This document shows positions 42,901-51,828 of a stretch of 61,142 bases of DNA, one piece after another (the first letter of the stretch is position 1; each line of letters opens with the position of its first letter). Origin of the DNA: Pseudomonas sp. P7548 (GTDB lineage Bacteria > Pseudomonadota > Gammaproteobacteria > Pseudomonadales > Pseudomonadaceae). The DNA lies in NCBI RefSeq assembly GCF_013386585.1, contig NZ_JACARO010000012.1:1-61142 (forward strand). Reading direction: 5' to 3'. The notes beneath the pieces are model-generated. The model did not search any database, had not been told where the DNA came from, and was given only the letters and a program-made list of their open reading frames with translations. The translations under genes were made by a program, and so were the position numbers.

Positions 42901-45135
42901 GAAACAGTTGGCCAGGGCCCGTGGGGTTTCGTCATCGCCAAGGGTCAGTGTCAAGCCGTAGGCATCCGGCAGGAAGCCTTGAAGCCCATGGCGCTTCTCG
43001 CGGGTCATGCTGTCGGGCCGCAGGACCGTATCAAGCATGGCGTAATGATCAGGGCTCAACGTCTTGTTGAGCAGTCGTAATTGGGCCTCGCTGCGCAACC
43101 CCTGCATCAGGGCCGCGCCCATCTCGGCGCGATGACTTTCCAGGAACGCGCGGGGCAATGTGTGAATGTCGTGCTGAACAAAAGGGAGCATGGCCCGCTC
43201 GATCACCTGATTGAAACCTCGGCTGTCCAGGTTGTTCCAACGGGTGGCGGTCCCTGCGCGGCGAGCGCTGTACAGGCCGGTGCGTGGCGAGTCGTCGATA
43301 GGGGCCGCACTGTTTGCTAAACGTTCTACAAGGTGATCGACCATGTTCCGTGAGGATACCGGCTCACGATCCTCGCGTTGTCGAGCCTGGGTGGCGTAGG
43401 TATTGGCAAACACATCTGCGGGGTCCAGGTCCAGCAAACGCAGGTTCAATTCCGCCTTCAGGGCATGGGTGGCCAGGCTGCGCAACGTGGGGTGCCTCTG
43501 CCGCTGTGTCGCCAGGACCGCTTCCGTCGCACGCAGCGTGACCAGATGCTGTTTGGCGCGCTCTGCCTGTACCGTCGACGGGCGACCATTGCCGCTGCTG
43601 GCCGGGTGCAGGCTCCAGCGTCCTTCGGCTTCCAGGGCCAGCAGCCGACTGTCGAGCATGGGGCGCACGTCCAGGGCGCAATCGAGCAGGGCAGCCAGGT
43701 CTGCTTCGCCATCGCTTGCGCGAAACAGCCCGAGTGCATGTTCCATGTTGCTCAATTGCTTGCGGGCGATGTCCTTGACCATCCCGGTAAATACATTGTC
43801 ACTCACGGGCAACCCACTGACTTGCACCCCCTCCATTGCCAGGTACAGGCTGCGTTCGTCCAGGGACAGGAAGTTCAGCAACTCGTCCTGATGGCCGGCG
43901 GCCTTGAGCATGCTCAGCAAGGTTTCCTTGAGATCCTCAACATCCTTCAAGGTTTGCAGCCCGCGGGATTGGGTGTAGAGGTAGGCATGCTGGTCACTGA
44001 TCAACAACGTCGCGGCCAGTTCCACATAATGTTGATAAGGTGCGTGGATGCTGATTTTTTCGATATTCAACGTCGCATGCCAGTCGCTGCGTGACGCCTT
44101 GTCGGGGAGGAAAATCGCGCGCAGTCGGTGCGCCTCCTCGGAAGAAAGAATCCCGCTCTGATGCTTGAACAGCAGGTCGGCGCGAAATTTGTCACTCATC
44201 AGTTGGGCAAACAGATCCAGGCGCGATGGATTGCCGCCACGGGTTTCATTCCACCAGGTCTGCAACAGGCTGCTTAACAGCGAAGACAGCACGCCAGCCG
44301 TCAGTTCCACAACGCGCTCCCAGCGTTCGAAATCCTGTTTGAGTCGCCTCTCAGGCAGGGCGCTTTTATCGTGCCTGGGGTGGGTGAACGCGCGGGTACA
44401 GTTGGCCGGCCACTCCGGATTCAGGTAGTACTGCAGCAGGGTTTCACTGAGGGTCGCCGAGGCAATCCATCGATCAGCGCCGTTAGCCTCCGCTGAAACC
44501 AGAAACGTGTTTACCAACGTGTATTGTTGATCGAGGTGGGGAAAATAAGGGCGCGCCATGATGTTCAGCAGTGTGCTGAGCATTGAGGCCAGGGTGGGCG
44601 TGGTGCGTAATTCATCCAGGGCACGCTGTACGTTTTGCCTTTGGCTTGCCTCAATCGCCTGTTCCTGATCCACGAATACGATGCCTTCAATCGTTGTGGT
44701 GGTCACGGCGAACAAGCCGCTGAAAGAAAAGGCCTGGCGCTCCTCTATAGATAGAAAGCTAATTAAATCAATATGTTGTGTTTCGTTTCTGAGGCGCTCT
44801 CTGAGGGTTGCGAGCGCCACGGCACGGTTGTCGAATACTTCGATTCCCCCATAGGGGCTATACAGCAAGGCCTTCTTCCCATCAGGTGTCGGGCTCATCA
44901 TGAAGGCGCCGGCCAGCGCTGTCGCAGGCTGTCCTGGCCTCTCGATCACCAGCGTTTCGACGGTCATGGGGGCCTCACGGGCCTGGCGCCCGGCATGGGT
45001 GGCGGTGTAGACCGCCATCAGCCAGTCGAGATCCTTCAAGGTCAACCCCAGCGCGCGCTCCCGTTCTGAAGGGTGTTTGCGATGGATAGGGCGCAGGAAT
45101 TCATCGAAAAAATACGGGGGGGTGAGCTGTGCCAT
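40000..45135 (-). CDS. large dermonecrotic-toxin-like protein with C-terminal aspzincin (M35-type) protease motif
   Basis: This 1711-residue protein resembles the large Pseudomonas proteins annotated as dermonecrotic toxin domain (DUF6543) proteins. Most of it is helical, with no clear signal peptide. Repeated blocks of the type ALLYSPYGGIEVFD, LYTQSRGLQTLKDVEDL, LWTPQQGHEPFASLKTL and VLYAPYAPLRVLTEY recur along its length, each being an open strand followed by a helix. Near the C-terminus lies HEMSH (1580-1584), then GTEDIAY (1588-1594). HExxH followed by GTxDxxY is the aspzincin zinc-binding pattern of M35 deuterolysin-type proteases. It is a single-gene unit, with no obvious immunity or chaperone gene next to it. 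Confidence 0.85.
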   Translation of the reverse strand: MAQLTPPYFFDEFLRPIHRKHPSERERALGLTLKDLDWLMAVYTATHAGRQAREAPMTVETLVIERPGQPATALAGAFMMSPTPDGKKALLYSPYGGIEVFDNRAVALATLRERLRNETQHIDLISFLSIEERQAFSFSGLFAVTTTTIEGIVFVDQEQAIEASQRQNVQRALDELRTTPTLASMLSTLLNIMARPYFPHLDQQYTLVNTFLVSAEANGADRWIASATLSETLLQYYLNPEWPANCTRAFTHPRHDKSALPERRLKQDFERWERVVELTAGVLSSLLSSLLQTWWNETRGGNPSRLDLFAQLMSDKFRADLLFKHQSGILSSEEAHRLRAIFLPDKASRSDWHATLNIEKISIHAPYQHYVELAATLLISDQHAYLYTQSRGLQTLKDVEDLKETLLSMLKAAGHQDELLNFLSLDERSLYLAMEGVQVSGLPVSDNVFTGMVKDIARKQLSNMEHALGLFRASDGEADLAALLDCALDVRPMLDSRLLALEAEGRWSLHPASSGNGRPSTVQAERAKQHLVTLRATEAVLATQRQRHPTLRSLATHALKAELNLRLLDLDPADVFANTYATQARQREDREPVSSRNMVDHLVERLANSAAPIDDSPRTGLYSARRAGTATRWNNLDSRGFNQVIERAMLPFVQHDIHTLPRAFLESHRAEMGAALMQGLRSEAQLRLLNKTLSPDHYAMLDTVLRPDSMTREKRHGLQGFLPDAYGLTLTLGDDETPRALANCFVLTQRGGLDPDLSGEVVLWTPQQGHEPFASLKTLRQALQQRLALPDRRLLQNLPISLRAPHQVYRLGPLQRIDEHLLNNRQQSYLDFHLDALDYWLAMPLGPTQLQDRLDDEMQRLAPSNLPRARAIAEAIVHQQALPVWLGMASAEEQWLHAELLEQYRLSAPDNQDYLHGLPPLREHVASALTNLLKARYPDAALDPEAILIPARVALDGRTQTLTDFALRHLPDLQADTLTPRALGLTPLPTTLDGTAVVQLVRQLDIAKTYRELLTTHLSADTDDARQRRDLFCRQLPWQLLRHAHEEKLEERLSPSAWSFIQQIFDMPDAVARDKVSGTTAMIRPLQLIATAGAGPVTVPCVYIIGPQTPATGPLVLYAPYAPLRVLTEYANEDKLLNDINRDGPLQDWIILQLGDPDQAIWRNLLKQPTSQDKRDASLASNPIRQNILLRLFNDNVIQLLKMLACQFARDGKDQWDGITSLLRKGIPMTLQFIAGKLAFPLVVWRSYTLFKTSAEALQSQHFAEGLRTFIQGVATLASLREQLDGLMTALPSSSPANLPEDSPAPAMTLASLAITDSTRTRMRHFEDVCVSLAALQESPVSHLFTDPTRNRTYAPVAGRVYPVRRVGERWRVSLAHELGPYVERNSQGEWVLDLSEREPRFGPALSRIRSRVITRRTERDSINIEAVGMPAIRAMSPVKAACIDGALNVAVFYTFRCARNLALFARQRDPNSPCGRFLTEMFGVLNVTPDQLIKIRRRVAEICDGLTQQDVISPNSSRFVTGSARWSPTQTYAFVIPEGADRKIYLLEHFFNTRMSTYLPHLTVPFDLDDHARAATLIHEMSHLVSGTEDIAYLDSMRPFLDIINRGTADGLRQHTALSNLQSTALSVLTPATMLFKSWDDLAERWEDFGSAGSTKLRNKVLHLTGTKTLEDARQTFMSDPDRRMDIILANADSVTYLITHLGRRLEPGA

Positions 45136-45310
45136 CGACCTTTCTCCGTGGGTAATGGGGACGGGCCAGCAGGCTAGGGCGGTCGTGTTGGCGAATGGGG
45201 CTACATATTTGCCGTAAACAGCATTGACAGCAGCGGCAGGCGGCGTTGTTTAATCACAGGTCTGGATTTCACGCTGTATGCCCCCTCCAATCATAAAATC
45301 GGAGCTTCAG

Positions 45311-46348
45311 ATGTCTGCCCAGCCCACAGTTGTTGACAGTTCCAGCGCCACCATCGGTTTCGCCAAGCTGGTGGCCTTGCTCCACGCCATCTTTGTCCGC
45401 CACGGCACTTCGCCTGAAGTGGCCGCCATCCTCGCGCACAATTGCGCCAGCGCCGAACGTGATGGCGCCCACAGTCACGGTATTTTTCGTATCCCCGGTT
45501 ACCTCAGCACCCTGGCCAGCGGCTGGGTGAATGGCAAGGCCGTGCCGGTGGTCACCGACGTGGCTTCAGGCTTTGTACGGGTGGATGCCGGTAACGGTTT
45601 TGCCCAGCCCGCCCTGGAGGCCGCGCGTGCGTTGCTGGTGGAAAAGGCCCGCAGTGCCGGAATCGCCTTGCTGGCTATCCATAACTCCCACCACTTCGCC
45701 GCGTTATGGCCAGATGTCGAGCCGTTCGCCGAGCAGGGCCTGGTGGCGCTGAGCGTGGTCAACAGCATGACCTGCGTGGTGCCCCACGGGGCTGACCGTC
45801 CGCTGTTTGGCACCAACCCCATTGCTTTTGCTGCACCGCGTGCCGATGGCCTGCCTATTGTGTTCGACCTGGCCACCAGCGCCATCGCCCACGGCGACGT
45901 GCAGATCGCTGCGCGTAAAGGCGAGCGTTTGCCACCGGGCATGGGCGTAGACAGCCTGGGCCAACCCACTCAGGACCCGAAGGCGGTGCTGGAAGGGGGG
46001 GCTTTGTTGCCGTTTGGCGGGCACAAGGGGTCGGCGCTGTCGATGATGGTCGAGTTATTGGCCGCAGCCCTGACAGGCGGCAATTTCTCTTTCGAATTCA
46101 ATTGGGCCGACCACCCGGGCGCGCGCACGCCGTGGACCGGCCAACTGTTGATCCTGATCGACCCGAGCAAGACGGCCGGGCAAAGCTTCGCCGAGCGCAG
46201 CCAGGAACTGGTGCGGCAGATGCATGCGGCGGGGTTGCGGCGCTTGCCAGGGGACCGACGTCATCGCACACGGGCGCGGTCGGACCAGCAGGGTATCGAG
46301 GTTGACGCAGAGGAATTGGCGCGGTTGCGAGTGCTGGCCGAGCAATAA
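45311..46348 (+). CDS. dpkA: delta-1-piperideine-2-carboxylate / pyrroline-2-carboxylate reductase
   Basis: DpkA belongs to the malate/L-lactate (Ldh2) dehydrogenase family. It uses NADPH to reduce piperideine-2-carboxylate to L-pipecolate in D-lysine breakdown, and pyrroline-2-carboxylate to proline. The 345-residue product has SAERDGAHSHGIFRIPGY (catalytic His), NSHHFAALWPDVEPFAE, and VPHGADRPLFGTNPIAFAAP, close to what I recall of P. putida DpkA. The ATG at 45311 follows a GGAG site; the frame upstream to 45278 is discarded. Confidence 0.88.
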   Translation: MSAQPTVVDSSSATIGFAKLVALLHAIFVRHGTSPEVAAILAHNCASAERDGAHSHGIFRIPGYLSTLASGWVNGKAVPVVTDVASGFVRVDAGNGFAQPALEAARALLVEKARSAGIALLAIHNSHHFAALWPDVEPFAEQGLVALSVVNSMTCVVPHGADRPLFGTNPIAFAAPRADGLPIVFDLATSAIAHGDVQIAARKGERLPPGMGVDSLGQPTQDPKAVLEGGALLPFGGHKGSALSMMVELLAAALTGGNFSFEFNWADHPGARTPWTGQLLILIDPSKTAGQSFAERSQELVRQMHAAGLRRLPGDRRHRTRARSDQQGIEVDAEELARLRVLAEQ

Positions 46349-46350
46349 AA

Positions 46351-46378
46351 CAGGCTGCGCCGCATCCGGCGCAGCCTT
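46351..46378. terminator. bidirectional terminator between dpkA and the DUF883 gene
   Basis: GGCTGCGCCG (46353-46362) pairs perfectly with CGGCGCAGCC (46367-46376) over CATC. On the minus strand it is followed by TGTTTTATT, on the plus strand by TTCATG. It serves mainly the minus-strand gene and probably both. Confidence 0.75.
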
Positions 46379-46384
46379 CATGTA

Positions 46385-46705
46385 TCAGTTACGGCGGCCC
46401 AGCAGCAGGCCGACCACCAGGCCGAAACCTGCGGAAATCGCCACGGTCTGCCACGGGTGGCCACCGATGTAGGTTTCGGTGGCATCCACCACCGGCTTGC
46501 TGCGCTCGCGCACATTGGACACCGAGTCCAGGGCTTGCTTGAGCTTGATGGCGACCTGCTCGCGCAGGGTTTCACCTTCTTCGCCCACCAGGGATGCGCT
46601 GCTTTTGAGCAGCTTGTCCGATTCTTCGATCAGCGCGGTCAGTTCGCTGAAGGCTTGGTCCTTGATTTGGTCTTCGACGGCTTGGGCAGCGGTTTTGCGG
46701 GCCAT
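46385..46705 (-). CDS. DUF883 (ElaB/YqjD-like) membrane-anchored protein
   Basis: This 106-residue protein has a long amphipathic helix (~15-80) and one C-terminal membrane segment (VAISAGFGLVVGLLLGRRN) after the conserved YIGGHPWQ. ElaB/YqjD relatives bind ribosomes at the membrane in stationary phase; that role is inferred by family. The ATG at 46705 starts at the conserved MARKTAAQ; the upstream frame is not coding. Confidence 0.9.
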   Translation of the reverse strand: MARKTAAQAVEDQIKDQAFSELTALIEESDKLLKSSASLVGEEGETLREQVAIKLKQALDSVSNVRERSKPVVDATETYIGGHPWQTVAISAGFGLVVGLLLGRRN

Positions 46706-46869
46706 TGTGTGACTCCTTGCGAGTGAATGTGACAGTGAACAATGGAGTGCCGGGCAGCGGCAAAAGTTGCAGTTTTTTTGCGCCCGCCGGGTCCCGGGCA
46801 AAAATCCGAATCAGGAAATTTCGACCTACAGTGTAAGATGTCGTCTATTTGTGCAGCAGGGAATTCAAC

Positions 46870-47124
46870 ATGAGCTTCAATCTGGCCAACAAGACTCTCG
46901 CCGAACGCGCCGAGCTGGAAGATGAAAAGTCCCGCCTCTACGAACTGTGGCAGACCAACCTGGGCAAGGCCAAGGGCGAAGCGGCACGGTTGTTCGGCGA
47001 GCGCGCCAAACGCAAGGGCAAGTGGGCCGAGTGGGTCCGTGCTGAACTGGACGGCATGTCGCCGCCGGAGTTCTCCAACATGGTGCGCAGTGAGGTCAAC
47101 AAGTTGATGGCGGCGGCTAAATAA
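46870..47124 (+). CDS. small conserved hypothetical protein (84 aa)
   Basis: The product starts MSFNLANKTLAERAELEDEK and is a charged, mostly helical soluble protein rich in Lys, Glu and Ala, with no cysteine. I do not recognise a named family. The ATG at 46870 is chosen over the frame's first codon at 46849, as GCAGGGAATT is a plausible ribosome site. Its last 8 bases overlap the tail of the convergent LysR gene. Confidence 0.75.
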   Translation: MSFNLANKTLAERAELEDEKSRLYELWQTNLGKAKGEAARLFGERAKRKGKWAEWVRAELDGMSPPEFSNMVRSEVNKLMAAAK

Positions 47125-48010
47125 AGCTCGCCACAATCGCTTCACGCACCTTCAGCAGCATCGGGTCCAGCTGCGCCTGAGTCCGCCAGCCCAACTCCAC
47201 CGGGTAGCGCGGCAACGCCAAGGGGCAGGGTAGTACGTGCAGACTGGTCATGTCCGCGATGGCCTGCGCCGCATGCCCGGGAATGGTCGCCACCGCCTGG
47301 CTGCCCTTGAGCAGAAACGGCAACGCCGCGAAGTGGCTGGTGGAGGCGCACACCTGGCGGCTCAACCCCTGTGCCGCCAAGCCTTCATCGGTAATCCCGA
47401 TAAACCCACCGGATGACACCAGCACGTGTTCACGGGCGACGAACTCGTCCAGGCTGATGCTGGTTTGGGCTGAATCCACCAGGCAGCGGTAATCGCCTTC
47501 TCCCAACACTTGCCGACTGAGTCGACCGTGGGCAAAGCCGCCCGCCGTGATCGCCAGGTCCAGGGTGCGGTCGAGCAGGGCGCCGGCGACGATCTGGCTG
47601 TGGGTCTGACGGAAGATCACCCGCAGCTTCGGCGCGCGCCGGGCGATTTCCTCCATCAGGCGCCGGCCGTAGGCAATCTCGAAATCATCCGACAACCCCA
47701 GCACCACGGAGCGGCCCTGATACTGCTGGTTATCCGGGTTGACCATGGCCAGGCTTTGCCGGCAACGCTCCAGCGCCTCGCCTATTACCGGTTTCAACTG
47801 GTTGGCGCGCAAGGTCGGCGCCAGGCCGCGCCCGGTGCGCACGAACAACGGGTCGCCATACACCTCGCGCAAACGCCGCAATCCTGCACTGATGGCCGAC
47901 TGCGTCACCCCCAGGCGCACGGCGGCGCGGCTGGCGCTGGACTCGTCATGCAGGGCTTCAAAGGTTTTCAGCAGGTTCAGGTCAACGTGGGCGATATTTG
48001 TTTGATTCAT
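47117..48010 (-). CDS. LysR family transcriptional regulator
   Basis: This 297-residue regulator has the LysR winged HTH at residues ~10-68 ([20 protein letters not shown] then [19 protein letters not shown]) and a substrate-binding domain behind it. The N-terminus resembles the NodD/PcpR/SyrM group. It is divergent from the nitrilase gene, starting 83 bases away, so the nitrilase is its likely target. The ATG at 48010 ([12 protein letters not shown]) is preferred to GTG 48022. Confidence 0.92.
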   Translation of the reverse strand: MNQTNIAHVDLNLLKTFEALHDESSASRAAVRLGVTQSAISAGLRRLREVYGDPLFVRTGRGLAPTLRANQLKPVIGEALERCRQSLAMVNPDNQQYQGRSVVLGLSDDFEIAYGRRLMEEIARRAPKLRVIFRQTHSQIVAGALLDRTLDLAITAGGFAHGRLSRQVLGEGDYRCLVDSAQTSISLDEFVAREHVLVSSGGFIGITDEGLAAQGLSRQVCASTSHFAALPFLLKGSQAVATIPGHAAQAIADMTSLHVLPCPLALPRYPVELGWRTQAQLDPMLLKVREAIVASFI

Positions 48011-48093
48011 ATCATTCAGCACTGAGGTTGGCTTTATTCATGATCATGGCTGGCCGGAGAATGGGCAACCCCCCTGACTCTGGAGTGAGCGTA

Positions 48094-49020
48094 ATGCCTG
48101 TATCGACTGTGGCAGCCCTGCAAATCGGATCCTTGCCGGGCGGCAAGGGCGAGACCCTGGCGCAAATCCTCGGCTACGAGGACGCAATCATCCGCAGCGG
48201 CGCGCAACTGGTGGTGATGCCCGAAGCGCTGCTGGGCGGCTATCCCAAAGGTGAGGCCTTTGGCACCCAGCTGGGCTACCGCCTGCCGGAAGGCCGCGAA
48301 GCCTTTGCCCGCTACTTTGCCAATGCCATCGATGTGCCCGGCGCCGAGACCGACGCCCTGGCCGGTCTGTCGGCGCGCACAGGCGCGAGCCTGGTACTGG
48401 GCGTGATCGAACGCAGTGGCAACACCCTGTATTGCACGGTGCTGTATTTCGAACCCACGGGCGGGTTGGTGGCCAAGCACCGCAAATTGATGCCTACCGG
48501 CACCGAACGCTTGATCTGGGGCAAGGGCGACGGCTCGACCTTGCCAGTGATCGACGCGGCAGTGGGGCGAATCGGCGGCGCTGTGTGCTGGGAAAACATG
48601 ATGCCGCTGCTGCGCACGGCCATGTACGCCAAGGGCGTGGACGTCTGGTGCGCACCCACCGTGGATGAACGTGAAATGTGGCAGGTGAGCATGCGCCATG
48701 TGGCCCATGAAGGCCGCTGCTTTGTGGTGAGCGCGTGCCAGGTGCAGGCCTCGCCGGCAGCGTTGGGGGTGGAGGTGGCCAACTGGCCGTCGGACCGCCC
48801 GTTGATCGCCGGAGGCAGCGTGATCGTCGGGCCCATGGGCGACATCCTGGCCGGGCCGTTGGTCGGGGAAGCGGGGCTGTTGACGGCACGGATCGACACT
48901 GATGATCTGGTGCGGGCGCGGTATGACTACGACGTGGTGGGGCACTATGCCCGGCCGGATGTGTTCGAGTTGAGCGTGGATGAGCGCGCCAAACCGGGCG
49001 TGCGTTTCATCACCGACTGA
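48094..49020 (+). CDS. nitrilase (carbon-nitrogen hydrolase)
   Basis: Nitrilases hydrolyse nitriles to carboxylic acids and ammonia. This 308-residue enzyme has the catalytic triad Glu ([14 protein letters not shown]), Lys ([16 protein letters not shown]) and Cys ([12 protein letters not shown]). The CWENMMPL form is typical of true aliphatic/aryl nitrilases, not amidases. The ATG at 48094 has TGGAGTGAG upstream. The frame upstream to 47998 overlaps the divergent LysR start and is not likely translated. Confidence 0.92.
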   Translation: MPVSTVAALQIGSLPGGKGETLAQILGYEDAIIRSGAQLVVMPEALLGGYPKGEAFGTQLGYRLPEGREAFARYFANAIDVPGAETDALAGLSARTGASLVLGVIERSGNTLYCTVLYFEPTGGLVAKHRKLMPTGTERLIWGKGDGSTLPVIDAAVGRIGGAVCWENMMPLLRTAMYAKGVDVWCAPTVDEREMWQVSMRHVAHEGRCFVVSACQVQASPAALGVEVANWPSDRPLIAGGSVIVGPMGDILAGPLVGEAGLLTARIDTDDLVRARYDYDVVGHYARPDVFELSVDERAKPGVRFITD

Positions 49021-49037
49021 CACTATGGTGGGAAAAC

Positions 49038-49126
49038 TGTGGGAGCTGGCTTGCCCGCGATAGCGGTGTGTCAGCTTGCATATCCTTGGCTGATAGGTCG
49101 CTATCGCAGGCAAGCCAGCTCCCACA
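49038..49126. repeat. REP doublet (REPIN)
   Basis: GTGGGAGCTGGCTTGCCCGC and its inverted partner GCAGGCAAGCCAGCTCCCAC bound a spacer of about 50 bases. It lies between the convergent nitrilase and GNAT genes. Confidence 0.88.
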
Positions 49127-49134
49127 GTGGATAT

Positions 49135-49686
49135 TCATTGACTGGAGGATTTGGATTCCAGCCATTCCTCGCGGGTTATTTCCCAGATTTCCCGTGGGAA
49201 GGTGCCTTCGACAAAGTGACCCTCTACCGTCTTGACCAGGCGCATGCCGCCACGCTCGGAGATCCGCCGCGATCCCTGGTTGGGCGCGGCCTTGGGCGCG
49301 CGCAATACCGGGCGCTCGAGCACGTTGAACCAGTAGTCAGTCACTACCGCACAGGCTTCGGTCATGTAGCCCTGGCCGTGCCATGGCTGGCCGAGCCAGA
49401 AGCCACGGTTGTCGTCTTCGGTATCGAACAGGCTGATGTTGCCGACCAACGTGTCAGGTGAGTCCCTCAGGTACATCGCCCAGTGCCATTGCTCGCCACG
49501 TGCCATGCCGGGCAAGGCCACGTTCTCCAGGAAGCTGCGTGCACCATCGGCCGGGTAAGGCCAGGGCACCTCGTTGTTGAGGTAACGCACCACTTCCCAG
49601 TGGGGAAATATCTGCTGGATGGCGTCGGCATCGTCCAGGGTCAGCGGGCGCAGGATCAGGCGTTCGGTATAGAGCGTCGGTTGCAT
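49135..49686 (-). CDS. GNAT family N-acetyltransferase (RimJ/RimL-like)
   Basis: The 183-residue protein has the RimJ/RimL-type start LYTERLILRPLTLDDADAI and the acetyl-CoA loop in FWLGQPWHGQGYMTEA, with a less standard NQGSRRISERGGM later. The acceptor is unknown. The ATG at 49686 is preferred to the GTG at 49698, which would overlap the preceding gene. It follows the LEA-type gene by 5 bases and is probably co-transcribed. Confidence 0.88.
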   Translation of the reverse strand: MQPTLYTERLILRPLTLDDADAIQQIFPHWEVVRYLNNEVPWPYPADGARSFLENVALPGMARGEQWHWAMYLRDSPDTLVGNISLFDTEDDNRGFWLGQPWHGQGYMTEACAVVTDYWFNVLERPVLRAPKAAPNQGSRRISERGGMRLVKTVEGHFVEGTFPREIWEITREEWLESKSSSQ

Positions 49687-49691
49687 GGCGA

Positions 49692-50153
49692 TCACCACGT
49701 GGCCGTGTTGGGCAGGTCAAGCGTGCCACGGTCGACAAAACGCTGGGTGCCAAACAGCCCACCCGCCAGTTTGCCGCGCAGCACGTAGGGCAGGTTGTTC
49801 AGGCTTTGGGTCTGGCTCAGGCCAAGGGTCTGGCGCAGCACGGAGAATGCGGAAACGCTCACTGGCACCATCAGAACCGTCTCAGAGAAACGTGGGATGG
49901 AACCGCTTTGGTCACTCACTCCCGAGGCCAGCGGCCGGCCATTGACGTCCAGGTCCAGGGCCACGCCGTTGTAGTCGATCGCCGTTTCATTGGGGTTTTG
50001 CACCCGCAGCTTCACGGCGAAACGCACTTCCAGGTCCTGGCTTTGCAGAGGTTCAATGCCCACCACGGTGATATTCACCGGGTCGCGGTTGGGGAACAGG
50101 GCGCAGGCGCTCAAGGTCAGCAGCAACAACGATAGAACCATGAGCTTGCGCAT
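49692..50153 (-). CDS. LEA type 2 family lipoprotein
   Basis: This 153-residue protein has a lipoprotein signal ending in the lipobox LSAC (Cys17), followed by a single LEA_2/WHy-type beta-sandwich domain (VNITVVGIEPLQSQDLEVRF then RVQNPNETAIDYNGVAL). LEA_2 proteins are linked with desiccation or envelope stress; the exact role is unknown. AGGGAG lies before the ATG at 50153. Confidence 0.9.
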   Translation of the reverse strand: MRKLMVLSLLLLTLSACALFPNRDPVNITVVGIEPLQSQDLEVRFAVKLRVQNPNETAIDYNGVALDLDVNGRPLASGVSDQSGSIPRFSETVLMVPVSVSAFSVLRQTLGLSQTQSLNNLPYVLRGKLAGGLFGTQRFVDRGTLDLPNTATW

Positions 50154-50165
50154 TAACAGTGCTCC

Positions 50166-51593
50166 CTATTTCGTGACGTCCGGGTCTTGCATCACCTTGA
50201 GGGTAGAGGACTCCGGATCAAATTCATCTTCTTCCAGTTCTATGAACTCTTCCGGCAGGAAAATGTTCAGCAGGATTGCACAGAACGCACCCACGGTGAT
50301 CGGCGATTCGAAGATGTTGTGCAACGCCTTGGGCAGGTCGCGCAACACTTCCGGCACGGCGGCGACACCCAGGCCCATGCCGAGGGAGATTGCCACGATC
50401 AGCACATTGCGTCGATGCAGCCCGGCCTCGGCGAGGATCTTGATACCGGCCACGGCCACGGTGCCGAACATGATCAAGGTAGCGCCGCCCAGCACCGGCT
50501 TGGGCATCAGTTGCAGCACCGCGCCGATCACCGGGAACAGGCCCAGCAGCACCAGCAGGCCGGCGATGAAGTACGCCACGTAGCGGCTGGCCACGCCGGT
50601 CAACTGGATCACCCCATTGTTCTGGGCGAAGGTCACCATCGGCAGGCTGTTGAAGGTGGCGGCCATCGCCGAGTTGAGGCCGTCGGCCAGCAGGCCCGAC
50701 TTGATGCGCTTGATGTACAGCGGGCCTTTGACCGGCTGTTGGGAAATCATCGAGTTGGCGGTCAGGTCACCGGCTGCTTCCAGCGGGGAAATCAGGAAGA
50801 TCACCGCCACCGGGATAAATGCTACCCAGTCGAACGAGAACCCGTATTTGAACGGCACCGGCACGCTGATCAGTGGCACATGGGGCAGGGCGGCCATGTC
50901 GACGCGGCCCATCCACCAGGCCACCACAAAACCCAGGGTCAGGCCGATCACGATCGAACCCAGGCGCAGGAACGGGTTGCTGAAGCGGTTGAGCACCACA
51001 ATGGTCAGCAGCACCAGCGCGGCCAGGCCCATATTGCCAGCGGCGCCCAGGTCGCTGGCGCCGAAGCCACCGGCCATGTCGGTGACCGCGACCTTGATCA
51101 GCGACAGGCCCATCAAGGTGATGATGGTACCGGTCACCACCGGGGTGATCAGTTTGCGCAGCTTGCCGATGAACTGGCTGAGCACCACTTCGATAAAGGC
51201 GGCAAAAAAGCAGATGCCGAAGATGGTCGACAGGATCTCGTCGGTGCCGCCACCCCGGGCCTTGACCATGAACCCCGCGCTGAGGATCACGCTGATAAAC
51301 GAAAAGCTGGTGCCTTGCAGGCACAACAGCCCCGAGCCCACCGGGCCGAACGTGCGCGCTTGCACAAAGGTGCCCAGCCCCGACACGAACAACGCCATGC
51401 TCACCAGGTACGGCACTTCGCTTTCCAGGCCCAGCACGCCGCCCACGATCAGGGTCGGGGTGATGATGCCGACGAAACTCGCCAGCACGTGCTGCAGCGC
51501 GGCAAAGATCGCCGCGGTGAAGTGCGGGCGGTCTTCCAGGCCGTAGATCAGGTCGGATTTATAGCGGGGGCGGGGGGCTTGAGCGTCAGACAA
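50166..51593 (-). CDS. NCS2 family nucleobase:cation symporter (uracil/xanthine permease)
   Basis: This 475-residue inner-membrane permease has ~14 hydrophobic segments. Landmarks of the NCS2 family are AALQHVLASFVGIITPTLIVGG, the QGTSFSFISVILSAG motif and the substrate-site FAQNNGVIQLTGVASR. The family imports xanthine, urate or uracil with protons; which is not assigned. The start is TTG at 51593 (TCT GAC GCT follow): no ATG or GTG lies near in frame, and no strong ribosome site is seen. Confidence 0.92.
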   Translation of the reverse strand: MSDAQAPRPRYKSDLIYGLEDRPHFTAAIFAALQHVLASFVGIITPTLIVGGVLGLESEVPYLVSMALFVSGLGTFVQARTFGPVGSGLLCLQGTSFSFISVILSAGFMVKARGGGTDEILSTIFGICFFAAFIEVVLSQFIGKLRKLITPVVTGTIITLMGLSLIKVAVTDMAGGFGASDLGAAGNMGLAALVLLTIVVLNRFSNPFLRLGSIVIGLTLGFVVAWWMGRVDMAALPHVPLISVPVPFKYGFSFDWVAFIPVAVIFLISPLEAAGDLTANSMISQQPVKGPLYIKRIKSGLLADGLNSAMAATFNSLPMVTFAQNNGVIQLTGVASRYVAYFIAGLLVLLGLFPVIGAVLQLMPKPVLGGATLIMFGTVAVAGIKILAEAGLHRRNVLIVAISLGMGLGVAAVPEVLRDLPKALHNIFESPITVGAFCAILLNIFLPEEFIELEEDEFDPESSTLKVMQDPDVTK

Positions 51594-51828
51594 AATGCGG
51601 GCTCGGGTCAGAAAATGGAGGCGAAGAATGCCAGAAACTGCCGGTCGTCAGAAGTGTAAAAAAATATTTATGAAGGCCCTGCGGGAAACCGCGAGCCCTG
51701 CCGATACCTCGTATAGGCCCACATACCAACGATAACAGTGGTGACCAAAGGTCAGAGCGGCGCGTTGACACCGACTGATCGTTTCGCGGCAGGGACGCTC
51801 GCAAACACTACTTCTGAGAGCACCCCCT

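Noticed and set aside
50187..51659. 490-residue His/Gln-rich plus-strand open frame opposite the NCS2 permease
   Set aside because: The His/Gln/Asp-rich sequence is the antisense reflection of hydrophobic codons of the permease.
51690..51710. TGCCGATAC as a FliA (sigma-28) -10 box before the chemoreceptor
   Set aside because: No TAAA-type -35 element lies 15 bases upstream, so the match is a fragment only.
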